Assembly (NCBI RefSeq): GCF_052045245.1
Contig: NZ_JBQEON010000036.1
Span: 4,970 to 68,969, forward strand
DNA from: Burkholderia sp052045245
Lineage (GTDB): Bacteria > Pseudomonadota > Gammaproteobacteria > Burkholderiales > Burkholderiaceae
Length of the DNA: 64,000 bases
Reading direction: 5' to 3'
Part shown: positions 21,254 to 28,520 of the stretch, piece by piece
Layout: each line of letters starts with the position of its first letter
Numbering within the stretch: the first letter of the stretch is position 1
Notes under the pieces: generated by a model
The model's input: the letters and a program-made list of their open reading frames with translations, nothing else
The model's database searches: none
What the model was told of the DNA's origin: nothing
Program-made: the position numbers and the translations under genes

Positions 21254-21922
21254 ATGAATAAACTTTCAAAGCTCGCGTTCATTGCAGCTACCGCAGTTAT
21301 GGCTGCATCCGCTTCGGCACAGTCCGTGCCGGCGTCGCGTCAAGCCGTCAACGACAACTGGGTGAACGGCACGGGCGAATGGGTGTGGATGAACGGCACG
21401 AACGAGCTCTGCTGGCGTGACGCGTTCTGGACGCCGGCCACCGCCAATGCAAAGTGCGATGGCGCGCTGGTCGCCCAAGCACCGCAGCCGCCGGTCGCTC
21501 CGGTCGCTCCGGCCATCTCGAGCCAGAAGATCACGTACCAGGCCGACGCACTGTTCGACTTTGACAAGGCAACGCTCAAGCCGGTCGGCAAGCAGAAGCT
21601 GGACGAGCTCGCAGCGAAGATCGAAGGCATGAACACGGAAGTGGTCGTCGCCACGGGCTACACGGACCGCATCGGTTCGGACAAGTACAACGACCGTCTG
21701 TCGCTGCGCCGTGCGCAAGCAGTCAAGTCGTACCTGGTCAGCAAGGGTGTCCCGGCCAACAAGGTCTACACGGAAGGCAAGGGCAAGCGCAACCCGGTCA
21801 CGACCGGCTGCAACCAGAAGAACCGCAAGCAACTGATCGCCTGCCTCGCACCGGACCGCCGCGTCGAAGTCGAAGTGGTCGGTACGCAAGAAGTTCAGAA
21901 GACGACCGTTCCGGCACAGTAA
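21254..21922 (+). CDS. OmpA family outer-membrane/peptidoglycan-binding protein
   Basis: A 222-residue exported protein. The signal peptide ends at ASASAQ; a short Trp-rich segment (NDNWVNGTGEWVWMNG, ELCWRD) follows, then an Ala/Pro/Val linker, then an OmpA C-terminal domain (ALFDFDKATLKPVG, TGYTDRIGSDKYN, LSLRRAQAV). The domain binds diaminopimelate in peptidoglycan and tethers the outer membrane. There is no large eight-stranded barrel, so it is a short OmpA type common in Burkholderia. A strong ribosome site and terminator suggest a highly expressed single-gene unit. Confidence 0.93.
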   Translation: MNKLSKLAFIAATAVMAASASAQSVPASRQAVNDNWVNGTGEWVWMNGTNELCWRDAFWTPATANAKCDGALVAQAPQPPVAPVAPAISSQKITYQADALFDFDKATLKPVGKQKLDELAAKIEGMNTEVVVATGYTDRIGSDKYNDRLSLRRAQAVKSYLVSKGVPANKVYTEGKGKRNPVTTGCNQKNRKQLIACLAPDRRVEVEVVGTQEVQKTTVPAQ

Positions 21923-21943
21923 GCCGCGGTTTTCGACTGCTTC

Positions 21944-21970
21944 AAAGCCCCGCTCCGGCGGGGCTTTTTC
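21944..21970 (+). terminator. Rho-independent terminator after the ompA-like gene
   Basis: GCCCCGC/GCGGGGC stem (21947-21953 with 21958-21964), TCCG loop, then TTTTTC. It starts about 22 nt past the stop. Confidence 0.88.
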
Positions 21971-22017
21971 TTTGACGCCCGTCCAGGCGCTCGCTGGCCT
22001 CGTCGTCCGCCCGCTTA

Positions 22018-22023
22018 TATACT
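22018..22023 (+). promoter_or_regulatory. Candidate -10 element of ubiG
   Basis: TATACT lies 52 bp before the ubiG start and just after the preceding terminator. The region 17-18 nt upstream (CTGGCC/TGGCCT) is only a weak -35. Confidence 0.4.
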
Positions 22024-22074
22024 CGGGGCTGACGTACCGACGCACCGCCCTCCTTCCGTAGCCCGTTTGCCGAC

Positions 22075-22773
22075 ATGACCAACGCCGATCCGCACGAACT
22101 CCAGAAATTCAGCGACCTCGCCCATCGGTGGTGGGACCCGAATGCCGAATTCAAACCCTTGCACGACCTGAACCCGGTCCGGCTCGGCTGGATCGACGCG
22201 CATGCGCACCTGGCCGGCAAGCGCGCGCTCGATGTCGGCTGCGGCGGGGGCATCCTGTCCGAATCGATGGCCGGGCTCGGCGCGCTGGTCAAAGGCATCG
22301 ACCTGTCGACCGAAGCGCTCGGCGTCGCCGATCTGCACAGCCTCGAAAGCGGCATCACGGTCGACTACGAGGCGATCGCCGCCGAAGCGATCGCCGAACG
22401 CGAGCCGGGCACCTACGACGTCGTCACGTGCATGGAGATGCTCGAGCACGTGCCGTCGCCGGCAGGCGTCGTCGCCGCGTGCGCGACGCTCGTGAAGCCC
22501 GGCGGCTGGGTGTTCTTCTCGACGCTGAACCGCAACCTGAAGTCCTACCTGTTCGCCGTCATCGGCGCGGAGTACATCGCGCAGATGCTGCCGAAGGGCA
22601 CGCACGACTATGCGCGGTTCATCCGCCCGTCGGAACTGGCGAGCTTCGTGCGCGGGACCAACCTCCACATCGTCGAGATCAAGGGCATCACCTATCACCC
22701 GATCGGCAAGCGCTTCGCGCTGTCGAACGACACGGACATCAACTATCTCGTCGCGTGCCGCCGCGGCGCCTGA
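22075..22773 (+). CDS. ubiG: Bifunctional ubiquinone O-methyltransferase UbiG
   Basis: A 232-residue SAM-dependent methyltransferase that acts twice in ubiquinone synthesis, on the 2-polyprenyl-6-hydroxyphenol and the 3-demethylubiquinol intermediates. Motif I is LDVGCGGGILSE. The N-terminal FSDLAHRWWDP and the LEHVPSP and KGTHDYARFI segments are typical of UbiG. It is followed 13 bp later by gph, the usual ubiG-gph pair. Confidence 0.96.
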   Translation: MTNADPHELQKFSDLAHRWWDPNAEFKPLHDLNPVRLGWIDAHAHLAGKRALDVGCGGGILSESMAGLGALVKGIDLSTEALGVADLHSLESGITVDYEAIAAEAIAEREPGTYDVVTCMEMLEHVPSPAGVVAACATLVKPGGWVFFSTLNRNLKSYLFAVIGAEYIAQMLPKGTHDYARFIRPSELASFVRGTNLHIVEIKGITYHPIGKRFALSNDTDINYLVACRRGA

Positions 22774-22786
22774 CCTTCCGACCGGC

Positions 22787-23503
22787 ATGACGACTCCCCT
22801 TTCGACCGAGCAGGTCGCACTCGACGCGCCGCGCCTGCTGCACTGCGATGCCGTGCTGTTCGACCTCGACGGCACGCTCGCCGACACGGCGCCCGATCTC
22901 GCCGCCGCCGTGAACAAGATGCAGCGCGTGCGCGGCCTGCCCGAAACGCCGCTTGGCGTGCTGCGGCCGCTGGCATCGGCCGGCGCGCGCGGCCTGCTCG
23001 GCGGCGCATTCGGCATCAACCCGCAATCGCCCGGTTATGACGCGATGCGCGACGAATTCCTCGCCAATTACGCGTCGGACATCTGCGTGCACACGGCGCT
23101 GTTCCCCGGCATCGACGACGCGCTCGATGAACTCGATGCGCGCGGCGTACGCTGGGGCATCGTCACGAACAAGGTGATGCGCCTCACCGCACCGCTCGCC
23201 GACCTGCTCGGCCTGACGCCGCGCGCGGCCTGCATCGTCGGGGGCGACACGACGCCGCACTCGAAGCCCCATCCGGCCCCGCTGCTGCATGCGGCCGAGC
23301 AAATGACACTCGCGCCCGAGCGCATCGTCTATGTCGGCGACGATCTTCGCGACATCCAGGCCGGCAGCGCAGCGGGCATGGCGACGATCGCGGCCGCGTA
23401 CGGCTACTGCGGCGACGGCCCCGCGCCGGCCGACTGGCAAGCGCAGCATCTCGTCGACACGACGCAGCAACTGCGCCAACTGCTGCGCGATGTTGGGCTA
23501 TAA
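22787..23503 (+). CDS. gph: Phosphoglycolate phosphatase (HAD family)
   Basis: A 238-residue HAD hydrolase that removes phosphoglycolate formed by DNA repair or oxygenation. HAD motif I is VLFDLDGTLADT, motif II is IVTNK, motif III the Lys in HSKPHPAPL, and motif IV is YVGDDLRDI. The start at 22787 is the ATG after the ubiG stop; a longer in-frame reading overlaps ubiG and is rejected. Its stop codon lies inside the -10 box of ssrA. Confidence 0.92.
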   Translation: MTTPLSTEQVALDAPRLLHCDAVLFDLDGTLADTAPDLAAAVNKMQRVRGLPETPLGVLRPLASAGARGLLGGAFGINPQSPGYDAMRDEFLANYASDICVHTALFPGIDDALDELDARGVRWGIVTNKVMRLTAPLADLLGLTPRAACIVGGDTTPHSKPHPAPLLHAAEQMTLAPERIVYVGDDLRDIQAGSAAGMATIAAAYGYCGDGPAPADWQAQHLVDTTQQLRQLLRDVGL

Positions 23504-23504
23504 T
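23499..23504 (+). promoter_or_regulatory. ssrA -10 box inside the gph stop
   Basis: A perfect TATAAT sits 16 nt before the tmRNA 5' end, and its bases 23501-23503 are the gph TAA stop. No strong -35 hexamer is seen. Confidence 0.6.
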
Positions 23505-23520
23505 GCTTGATCTTATCCGC

Positions 23521-23890
23521 GGGGGCGACCTGGTTTCGACAGGGGTTGTGAAGCGGCTAGGGCATGTCGAGGACCCGTCACCTCGTTAATCAATGGGAAA
23601 ATCGTAACTGCAAACGACGATACGTTCGCACTGGCAGCCTAACGGCCGCCGTCCTCTGCCTAGTTCACTGACGGGCTAGTGTCGCAAGACCGGTAGCAAT
23701 ACCGCCAGAGGTCATTTACGTCAGTTAAGCCCTGTCGGCGTCGCGACGCCAGGGTCGAAAACCTAGCGAATCGCCGTAGTGCAGCGTGTTCGTCCGCGTC
23801 GCTGCGGTTAAATCAAATGACTGAACTAAACATGTAGAACTAGTCGTGGAGCGCTTCTGGACGCGGGTTCGATTCCCGCCGCCTCCACCA
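23521..23890 (+). ncRNA. ssrA: Transfer-messenger RNA (tmRNA)
   Basis: About 370 nt with the tmRNA 5' end GGGGGCGACCTGG and 3' end that completes the acceptor and T-arm (GGTTCGATTCCCGCC) with encoded CCA. The open tag begins at GCA 23610 and reads ANDDTFALAA with TAA at 23640, the Burkholderia-type proteolysis tag. tmRNA with SmpB frees ribosomes stalled on broken mRNA and marks the product for ClpXP-type degradation. It lies directly behind gph. Confidence 0.97.
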
Positions 23891-23910
23891 AATTCCGCGC
23901 TTGACGCACA

Positions 23911-23946
23911 AACCCCGCATGACGCGAGTCTGCGGGGTTTTTTGTT
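23911..23946 (+). terminator. Rho-independent terminator of ssrA
   Basis: AACCCCGCA/TGCGGGGTT stem (23911-23919 with 23931-23939), 11-nt loop, and a T-rich tail. The remaining bases to 24161 hold no gene that I can support. Confidence 0.85.
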
Positions 23947-24161
23947 GGCCGGACACGTCGCATCCGATCCTGCCGAAAAAGCGCCCGGCCCCGGACGGGC
24001 CGGGCTGAATGCCGCCGGTGTTCCAGCGGCAGGAGGTGACGGAGGGTCGGTGCCGTCCGCGCGGAAATCGATTGCACCGAACGACACCCTGCCCGGCACT
24101 GCGGCCCAGGGCACGACGCGTCGTCGCGCCCGGCCCGCGGTCTCGCCGGGCAATGCGCAGC

Positions 24162-24515
24162 TTAGCTGCCGCGATAGAGCGACTTCATTTCTTCCGCGCT
24201 GGCGGGACGCACGTCGATCGCACGCAAACCCGCTGCCGATGCGCCCTGCACTTGCGCGCCATAGCCGCTGGCATCGGCGCCTTGCGCCTGCGCGAGCGCG
24301 CTGCGCTGCTGCTCGGCAACCCGGGCGGTGGCAGCCTGGATCGCTTCCGGATAGTGCGGATCTTCGCCGCTGGCGGTGTTGTAACCGGCCTGCTGGAGCT
24401 GAACCAGTTCGGCACGAACCTGGGCGCGGGTGAGTGCCGAGCCGGACTGCGCGAACGACACGACCGGGGCAACGAGAGCGGCAGCAACGACAACGGCTTG
24501 AACGAGCGACTTCAT
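24162..24515 (-). CDS. DUF4148 exported small protein
   Basis: A 117-residue protein with a signal peptide (VVVAAALVAPVVSFAQSG) followed by the DUF4148 core LTRAQVRAELVQLQQAGY and a helical Ala/Gln-rich tail. These proteins are abundant in Burkholderia, predicted periplasmic, and of unknown function. A GGAGGT ribosome site precedes the ATG. It stands alone between tmRNA and another small exported protein. Confidence 0.87.
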   Translation of the reverse strand: MKSLVQAVVVAAALVAPVVSFAQSGSALTRAQVRAELVQLQQAGYNTASGEDPHYPEAIQAATARVAEQQRSALAQAQGADASGYGAQVQGASAAGLRAIDVRPASAEEMKSLYRGS

Positions 24516-24699
24516 GATGACCTACCTCCAGATTTATCTGATTTCGCGGTGAACACCCGTTCATCGCTGACAAACCGAAGTTTATGTAGGTGAGTGCTTA
24601 AGAATAAGGCAGGTTTCTGGAAGACATTCTTCCTGAATCCAGGGTTAACCCTAGATTCCGCATTCATCACGTCGTCACCGCCTGGCACGACGACGCCCC

Positions 24700-24742
24700 A
24701 CAAAACACGAGCCCCGCGAAGCAGCAAGCTTCACGGGGCTCG
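24700..24742 (-). terminator. Probable terminator, large stem-loop
   Basis: A 14-bp near-perfect inverted repeat (24708-24721 with 24729-24742, one mismatch), followed on the minus strand by GTGTTTTG. It lies downstream of the small exported protein gene at 24820-25089. Confidence 0.5.
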
Positions 24743-24819
24743 AGGAGACCGCGCGGCAGGTGTGCGGTCATTGATCAGGCGCGTGCCGATACGTGCGCCG
24801 GCACCGGCGCGTGGTGTTT

Positions 24820-25089
24820 TTACTGCGTATCCATCGGGCACTTCAGGTTGCAGCCGTTCGGGTCACCCAGGTCGCCCTTGCGGCGCAGCGCCGACTTCTT
24901 GCCGCTCTGGTATTTCTGCGACGGGCTCGACGCCGCGAACGGCATCTGCGGATGCTCGTTCAGGCGAAACTGCTCGCTCAGGATCCCGCCAGGCACGCCC
25001 GGGGAATTCTGCGCAAGCGCAAACGGCGAAACAGCGACCAGAAGCCCCGCGGTCAACGCTGCCGCAGAGAAGGGAACGGAAAATTTCAT
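24820..25089 (-). CDS. Small exported protein of unknown function
   Basis: An 89-residue protein with a signal peptide (VPFSAAALTAGLLVAVSPFALA) cleaved before QNSPG. The mature part is short, polar and basic (QKYQSGKKSALRRKGD), with two Cys close together (GCNLKC) near the C-terminus that could form a disulfide or bind a metal. I do not recognise the family. The start at 25089 is chosen because it begins the signal peptide; the frame continues upstream without one. Confidence 0.65.
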   Translation of the reverse strand: MKFSVPFSAAALTAGLLVAVSPFALAQNSPGVPGGILSEQFRLNEHPQMPFAASSPSQKYQSGKKSALRRKGDLGDPNGCNLKCPMDTQ

Positions 25090-25190
25090 GGCGGGATGAC
25101 GCCTGAACGGCGTGCTTGTTGGAACGTTGATCAAGCGGCAAGCGTAGCGCAAATCCCCCGCTGCTGCAGCGCAGTTCTCGCGTGTCGCCA

Positions 25191-26297
25191 TTACCGTGCA
25201 TTGCCGTCCGGGGCAGCCGCCCCGCTGCCGCCGGCAAGCCCTGCCGCGATGCCGGTCAGCGCCCCGCACGCGGCCGGATCGTAGCCGTCGAGATGCGCGA
25301 CGCGCTCGACGAAGCGCGCGTCGCGCAGCAGCTCCAGCACGCCGGCGAGCGGCCGCGCGTCGAGCCGCGCGCGTTCGCACGCGAAGTAATAGTCCTCATC
25401 GACGACCGGGATGAAATCGAGCCCGAAGTGATGGGCGGCCGGCTCGACGCCGAAGCCGAGATCGGCCATCCCGCTCGCGACGAACGCCGCGATCGCCGAA
25501 TGCGTGAGTTCGGCCGACGCATAGCCGTCGATACGCTCGGGGTCGATGCCGATCGCGCGCAGCGCGAGATCGAGCAGCATGCGCGTGCCCGACCCCGGTT
25601 GCCGGTTGACGAAGCGGATGTCGTTGCGGGCGAGATCGGCGAGCCCGCGGACCTGCTTCGGGTTGCCGCGCGGCACGAACAGCCCCTGCTGGCGACGCGT
25701 CAGATGAATCAGTACGTGACGCGTGTCGTCGAGCCACGGCCGGTAGATCTGAGCACACTGCTCGCGGAACGCGCCGCGCGGCAGATGGAAGCCGGCCAGG
25801 TCGCATTCGCCGCGCGCAAGCGCCTGCACGGCCTCGACGCTCTCGCGATACTTGATGTCGACGGCGGCCTGCGCGTCGACGAGCGCGGAGACGAGCGTCG
25901 CGACCGCATAGCCGTGCGATGCGTGGATGCGCACGGCGCCGTCGCGCTGCGCGAGCCGCCGGTTCAGGTCACTTGCCACCTCGGCCGCCAGCGCGCGCAA
26001 GTTCCCGTCGAGACGGCTGCGCGCGAGGCGCTGCGCGTCGACGACAGCCTGCCCCAGTTCCGACAACGTCGATCCCTTGCCGCGGGCGGTCTCGATCAAT
26101 TCGCCGCCGACGCACGATTCCAGCGCGCGCAGCATGCCCCACGCGTGCCGATACGACAGCCCCTTCGCCTGCGCGGCTTGCGCGATGCTGCCCGTGTCGG
26201 CCACGAGCTCCAGCAACGGCGCGACGTCCGACAGGCTCGCCGTGCGCCCCTCCGTGTCGCGTACGGTCAGATACGCGTCGCATTCGATTCGAATCAA
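25191..26297 (-). CDS. ModE-type HTH regulator with periplasmic-binding-like effector domain
   Basis: A 368-residue regulator: an N-terminal LysR/ModE-like winged HTH (LELVADTGSIAQAAQAKGLSYRHAWGML at about 29-56, read in two pieces) and a C-terminal PBP-like domain (residues about 120-340) that resembles molybdate/tungstate-binding folds. The start is TTG: the codon before it is a stop, and GGAG lies 7 nt upstream, so TTG is well supported. It is divergent from the fds operon, so it probably senses molybdenum supply or formate and controls formate dehydrogenase. The effector is inferred. Confidence 0.82.
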   Translation of the reverse strand: MIRIECDAYLTVRDTEGRTASLSDVAPLLELVADTGSIAQAAQAKGLSYRHAWGMLRALESCVGGELIETARGKGSTLSELGQAVVDAQRLARSRLDGNLRALAAEVASDLNRRLAQRDGAVRIHASHGYAVATLVSALVDAQAAVDIKYRESVEAVQALARGECDLAGFHLPRGAFREQCAQIYRPWLDDTRHVLIHLTRRQQGLFVPRGNPKQVRGLADLARNDIRFVNRQPGSGTRMLLDLALRAIGIDPERIDGYASAELTHSAIAAFVASGMADLGFGVEPAAHHFGLDFIPVVDEDYYFACERARLDARPLAGVLELLRDARFVERVAHLDGYDPAACGALTGIAAGLAGGSGAAAPDGNAR

Positions 26298-26384
26298 TTA
26301 TGTACTCCGATTTCCTATTGCGACCGCGAAATCTTCCGCTTATCGTTGGTCAAAATCAATCAGAACGAAGTCTCGTTGCGCACT

Positions 26385-26405
26385 ATATGCATTCCCAGCG
26401 CATAT
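26385..26405. promoter_or_regulatory. Imperfect dyad upstream of fdsG
   Basis: ATATGC-N9-GCATAT lies 24 bp before the fdsG start within the 131-bp divergent region. It is a candidate operator for the neighbouring ModE-type regulator, or a structure in the fdsG leader; the sequence alone cannot choose. Confidence 0.35.
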
Positions 26406-26428
26406 GAGACTTTGGAGGAGCATAACCG

Positions 26429-26929
26429 ATGTCCCCGAATTCCCCTGCGCCCGACGCGCTCGTCGAGCGCCATGCACGCGCCGGCCGCTCGCTCGTCGCG
26501 ATCCTGCATGCGATCCAGGACGACGCCGGCTACGTGCCGGCGGGCTGCGTCGCGCCGCTCGCGAAGGCGTTGAACCTGTCGCGCGCGGAAGTCCACGGCG
26601 TGCTCACCTACTATCACCATTTCCGCACCGCGCCGCCCGCCCGCGTGACGATCCAGATGTGCCGCGCCGAGGCGTGTCGCAGCATGGGCTGCGAAGCGCT
26701 GGCCGCGCACGCGGAAGCCCGCACCGGTTGCCGGTTCGACGCCGCGCACGGCGATGGCGCCGATGCGCACGCGCCGGGCGACGTCGCGCTCGAGTCGGTC
26801 TACTGCCTCGGACTGTGCGCGCAATCGCCGTCGATGACGGTCAACGGCGTGCTGCACGCAAAGGTCACGCCGGAGAAGTTCGACGCCCTGCTCGCCGACG
26901 CGGCCGCCCACACCCCGGAGGCCGCATGA
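26429..26929 (+). CDS. fdsG: NAD-dependent formate dehydrogenase gamma subunit
   Basis: A 166-residue NuoE-like (24-kDa) subunit carrying one thioredoxin-fold [2Fe-2S] cluster. Cluster cysteines lie in QMCRAEACRSMGC and VYCLGLCAQSP. The N-terminal helical part (LVAILHAIQDDAGYVP) matches NuoE/HoxE. It passes electrons between FdsB and the core of the soluble formate dehydrogenase. TTTGGAGGAG precedes the ATG. Its stop overlaps the fdsB start as ATGA, so translation is coupled. Confidence 0.93.
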   Translation: MSPNSPAPDALVERHARAGRSLVAILHAIQDDAGYVPAGCVAPLAKALNLSRAEVHGVLTYYHHFRTAPPARVTIQMCRAEACRSMGCEALAAHAEARTGCRFDAAHGDGADAHAPGDVALESVYCLGLCAQSPSMTVNGVLHAKVTPEKFDALLADAAAHTPEAA

Positions 26930-28503
26930 CGACCCGCATCTACGTTCCGCGCGATTCGTCCGCGCTGGCGCTCGGCGCCGATGCCCTCGCCGCCGCGATC
27001 GTCGCGGAAGCCGAGCGGCGCGGCGTCGCGGTCGAACTGATCCGCAACGGCTCGCGCGGTTTGCTGTGGCTCGAGCCGCTCGTCGAGGTCGGCACGGCCG
27101 CCGGACGCGTCGGCTACGCGAACCTGTCGGCCGCTGACGTGCCCGCCCTCTTCGACGCCAACTGGCTCGACGGCGGCACGCATCCGAGCGGCGTCGGCCT
27201 CGTCGATGCGCTGCCGTATCTCGCGCGCCAGCAGCGCCTCACGTTCGCGCGCATCGGCCTGACCGATCCGCTGTCGATCGACGACTACCTGAAGCACGAC
27301 GGCCTCGCCGGCCTGAAGAACGCTCTCGCGCTCGACGGCGACGCCGCCTGCGAGACGCTGATCGAATCGGGGTTGCGCGGCCGTGGCGGCGCGGCCTTCC
27401 CGGCCGGCATCAAATGGCGCACGGTGCGGCAGGCCAGCGCGACGCAGAAGTACATCGTCTGCAACGCGGACGAAGGCGATTCGGGCACGTTCTCCGATCG
27501 CCTGATCATGGAAAGCGACCCGTACTGCCTGATCGAAGGGATGATCATCGCAGGCATCGCGACGGGTGCGACGCTCGGCTACATCTACGTGCGCAGCGAA
27601 TACCCGCACGCGATCGCCGCACTCGAAACCGCGATCGAGCGCGCCCGCGAAGCCGGCTGGCTCGGCGAGCACGTGCTCGGCTCCGCGCATGCGTTCGACC
27701 TGCTCGTCGCGAAGGGTGCCGGTTCGTACGTGTGCGGCGAGGAAACGGCGCTGCTCGAATCGCTCGAAGGCAAGCGCGGCGTGGTGCGCGCGAAGCCGCC
27801 GCTGCCTGCGCTCGCCGGCCTGTTCAGCCAGCCGACCGTGATCAACAACGTGATCACGCTCGCGACCGCGCCGGTGATCTTCGCGCGGGGCGCCGCGTTC
27901 TATCGCGACTACGGGATGGGCCGCTCGCGCGGCACGCTGCCGTTCCAGCTCGCAGGCAACATTCGCCACGGCGGCCTCGTCGAGCTCGCCTTCGGCGTCA
28001 CGCTGCGCGAGCTGCTGTTCGACTACGGCGGCGGCACGGCAAGCGGCCGGCCCGCGCGCGCCGCCCAAGTGGGGGGCCCGCTCGGCACCTATCTGCCCGA
28101 ACATCAATGGGACGTGCCGCTCGACTACGAGGCGTACACGGCAATCGGCGCGGTCGTCGGCCACGGCGGCATCGTGCTGCACGACGACACGTCGAATCTC
28201 GCCGAGCTCGCCGAATACGCGATGAAGTTCTGCGCGATCGAATCGTGCGGCAAGTGCACGCCGTGCCGGATCGGCTCGACGCGCGGCGTCGAGACGATCG
28301 CACGGATTCGCGAAGGCGATACGTCGGAGCGGCAGGTCACGCTGCTGCGCGATCTGTGCGACACGATGCTCGCCGGCTCGCTGTGCGCGATGGGCGGGAT
28401 GACGCCGTATCCGGTGCTGTCCGCGCTCGACCATTTCCCCGAAGATTTCGGGCTCGCCGACGGCAAGCAAGCCGCGGCGGGTCCGGTCAAGGCTGCGGCC
28501 TGA
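26926..28503 (+). CDS. fdsB: NAD-dependent formate dehydrogenase beta subunit
   Basis: A 525-residue NuoF-like subunit that holds FMN, the NAD site and a [4Fe-4S] cluster. GRGGAAFPAGIKW (NAD/FMN binding), GAGSYVCGEETALLESLEGKRG in two parts, and ESCGKCTPCRIG for the cluster are present. About 130 N-terminal residues form a thioredoxin-like domain fused ahead of the NuoF part, as in Ralstonia FdsB. It starts in the fdsG stop (ATGA) and ends 17 bp before fdsA. Confidence 0.94.
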   Translation: MTTRIYVPRDSSALALGADALAAAIVAEAERRGVAVELIRNGSRGLLWLEPLVEVGTAAGRVGYANLSAADVPALFDANWLDGGTHPSGVGLVDALPYLARQQRLTFARIGLTDPLSIDDYLKHDGLAGLKNALALDGDAACETLIESGLRGRGGAAFPAGIKWRTVRQASATQKYIVCNADEGDSGTFSDRLIMESDPYCLIEGMIIAGIATGATLGYIYVRSEYPHAIAALETAIERAREAGWLGEHVLGSAHAFDLLVAKGAGSYVCGEETALLESLEGKRGVVRAKPPLPALAGLFSQPTVINNVITLATAPVIFARGAAFYRDYGMGRSRGTLPFQLAGNIRHGGLVELAFGVTLRELLFDYGGGTASGRPARAAQVGGPLGTYLPEHQWDVPLDYEAYTAIGAVVGHGGIVLHDDTSNLAELAEYAMKFCAIESCGKCTPCRIGSTRGVETIARIREGDTSERQVTLLRDLCDTMLAGSLCAMGGMTPYPVLSALDHFPEDFGLADGKQAAAGPVKAAA

Positions 28504-28520
28504 CCCAGAAGGAGCCCTGC

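Noticed and set aside
23521..23946. tmRNA as an attachment site for an island
   Set aside because: No copy of its 3' end was seen downstream and the next genes are ordinary chromosomal ones.
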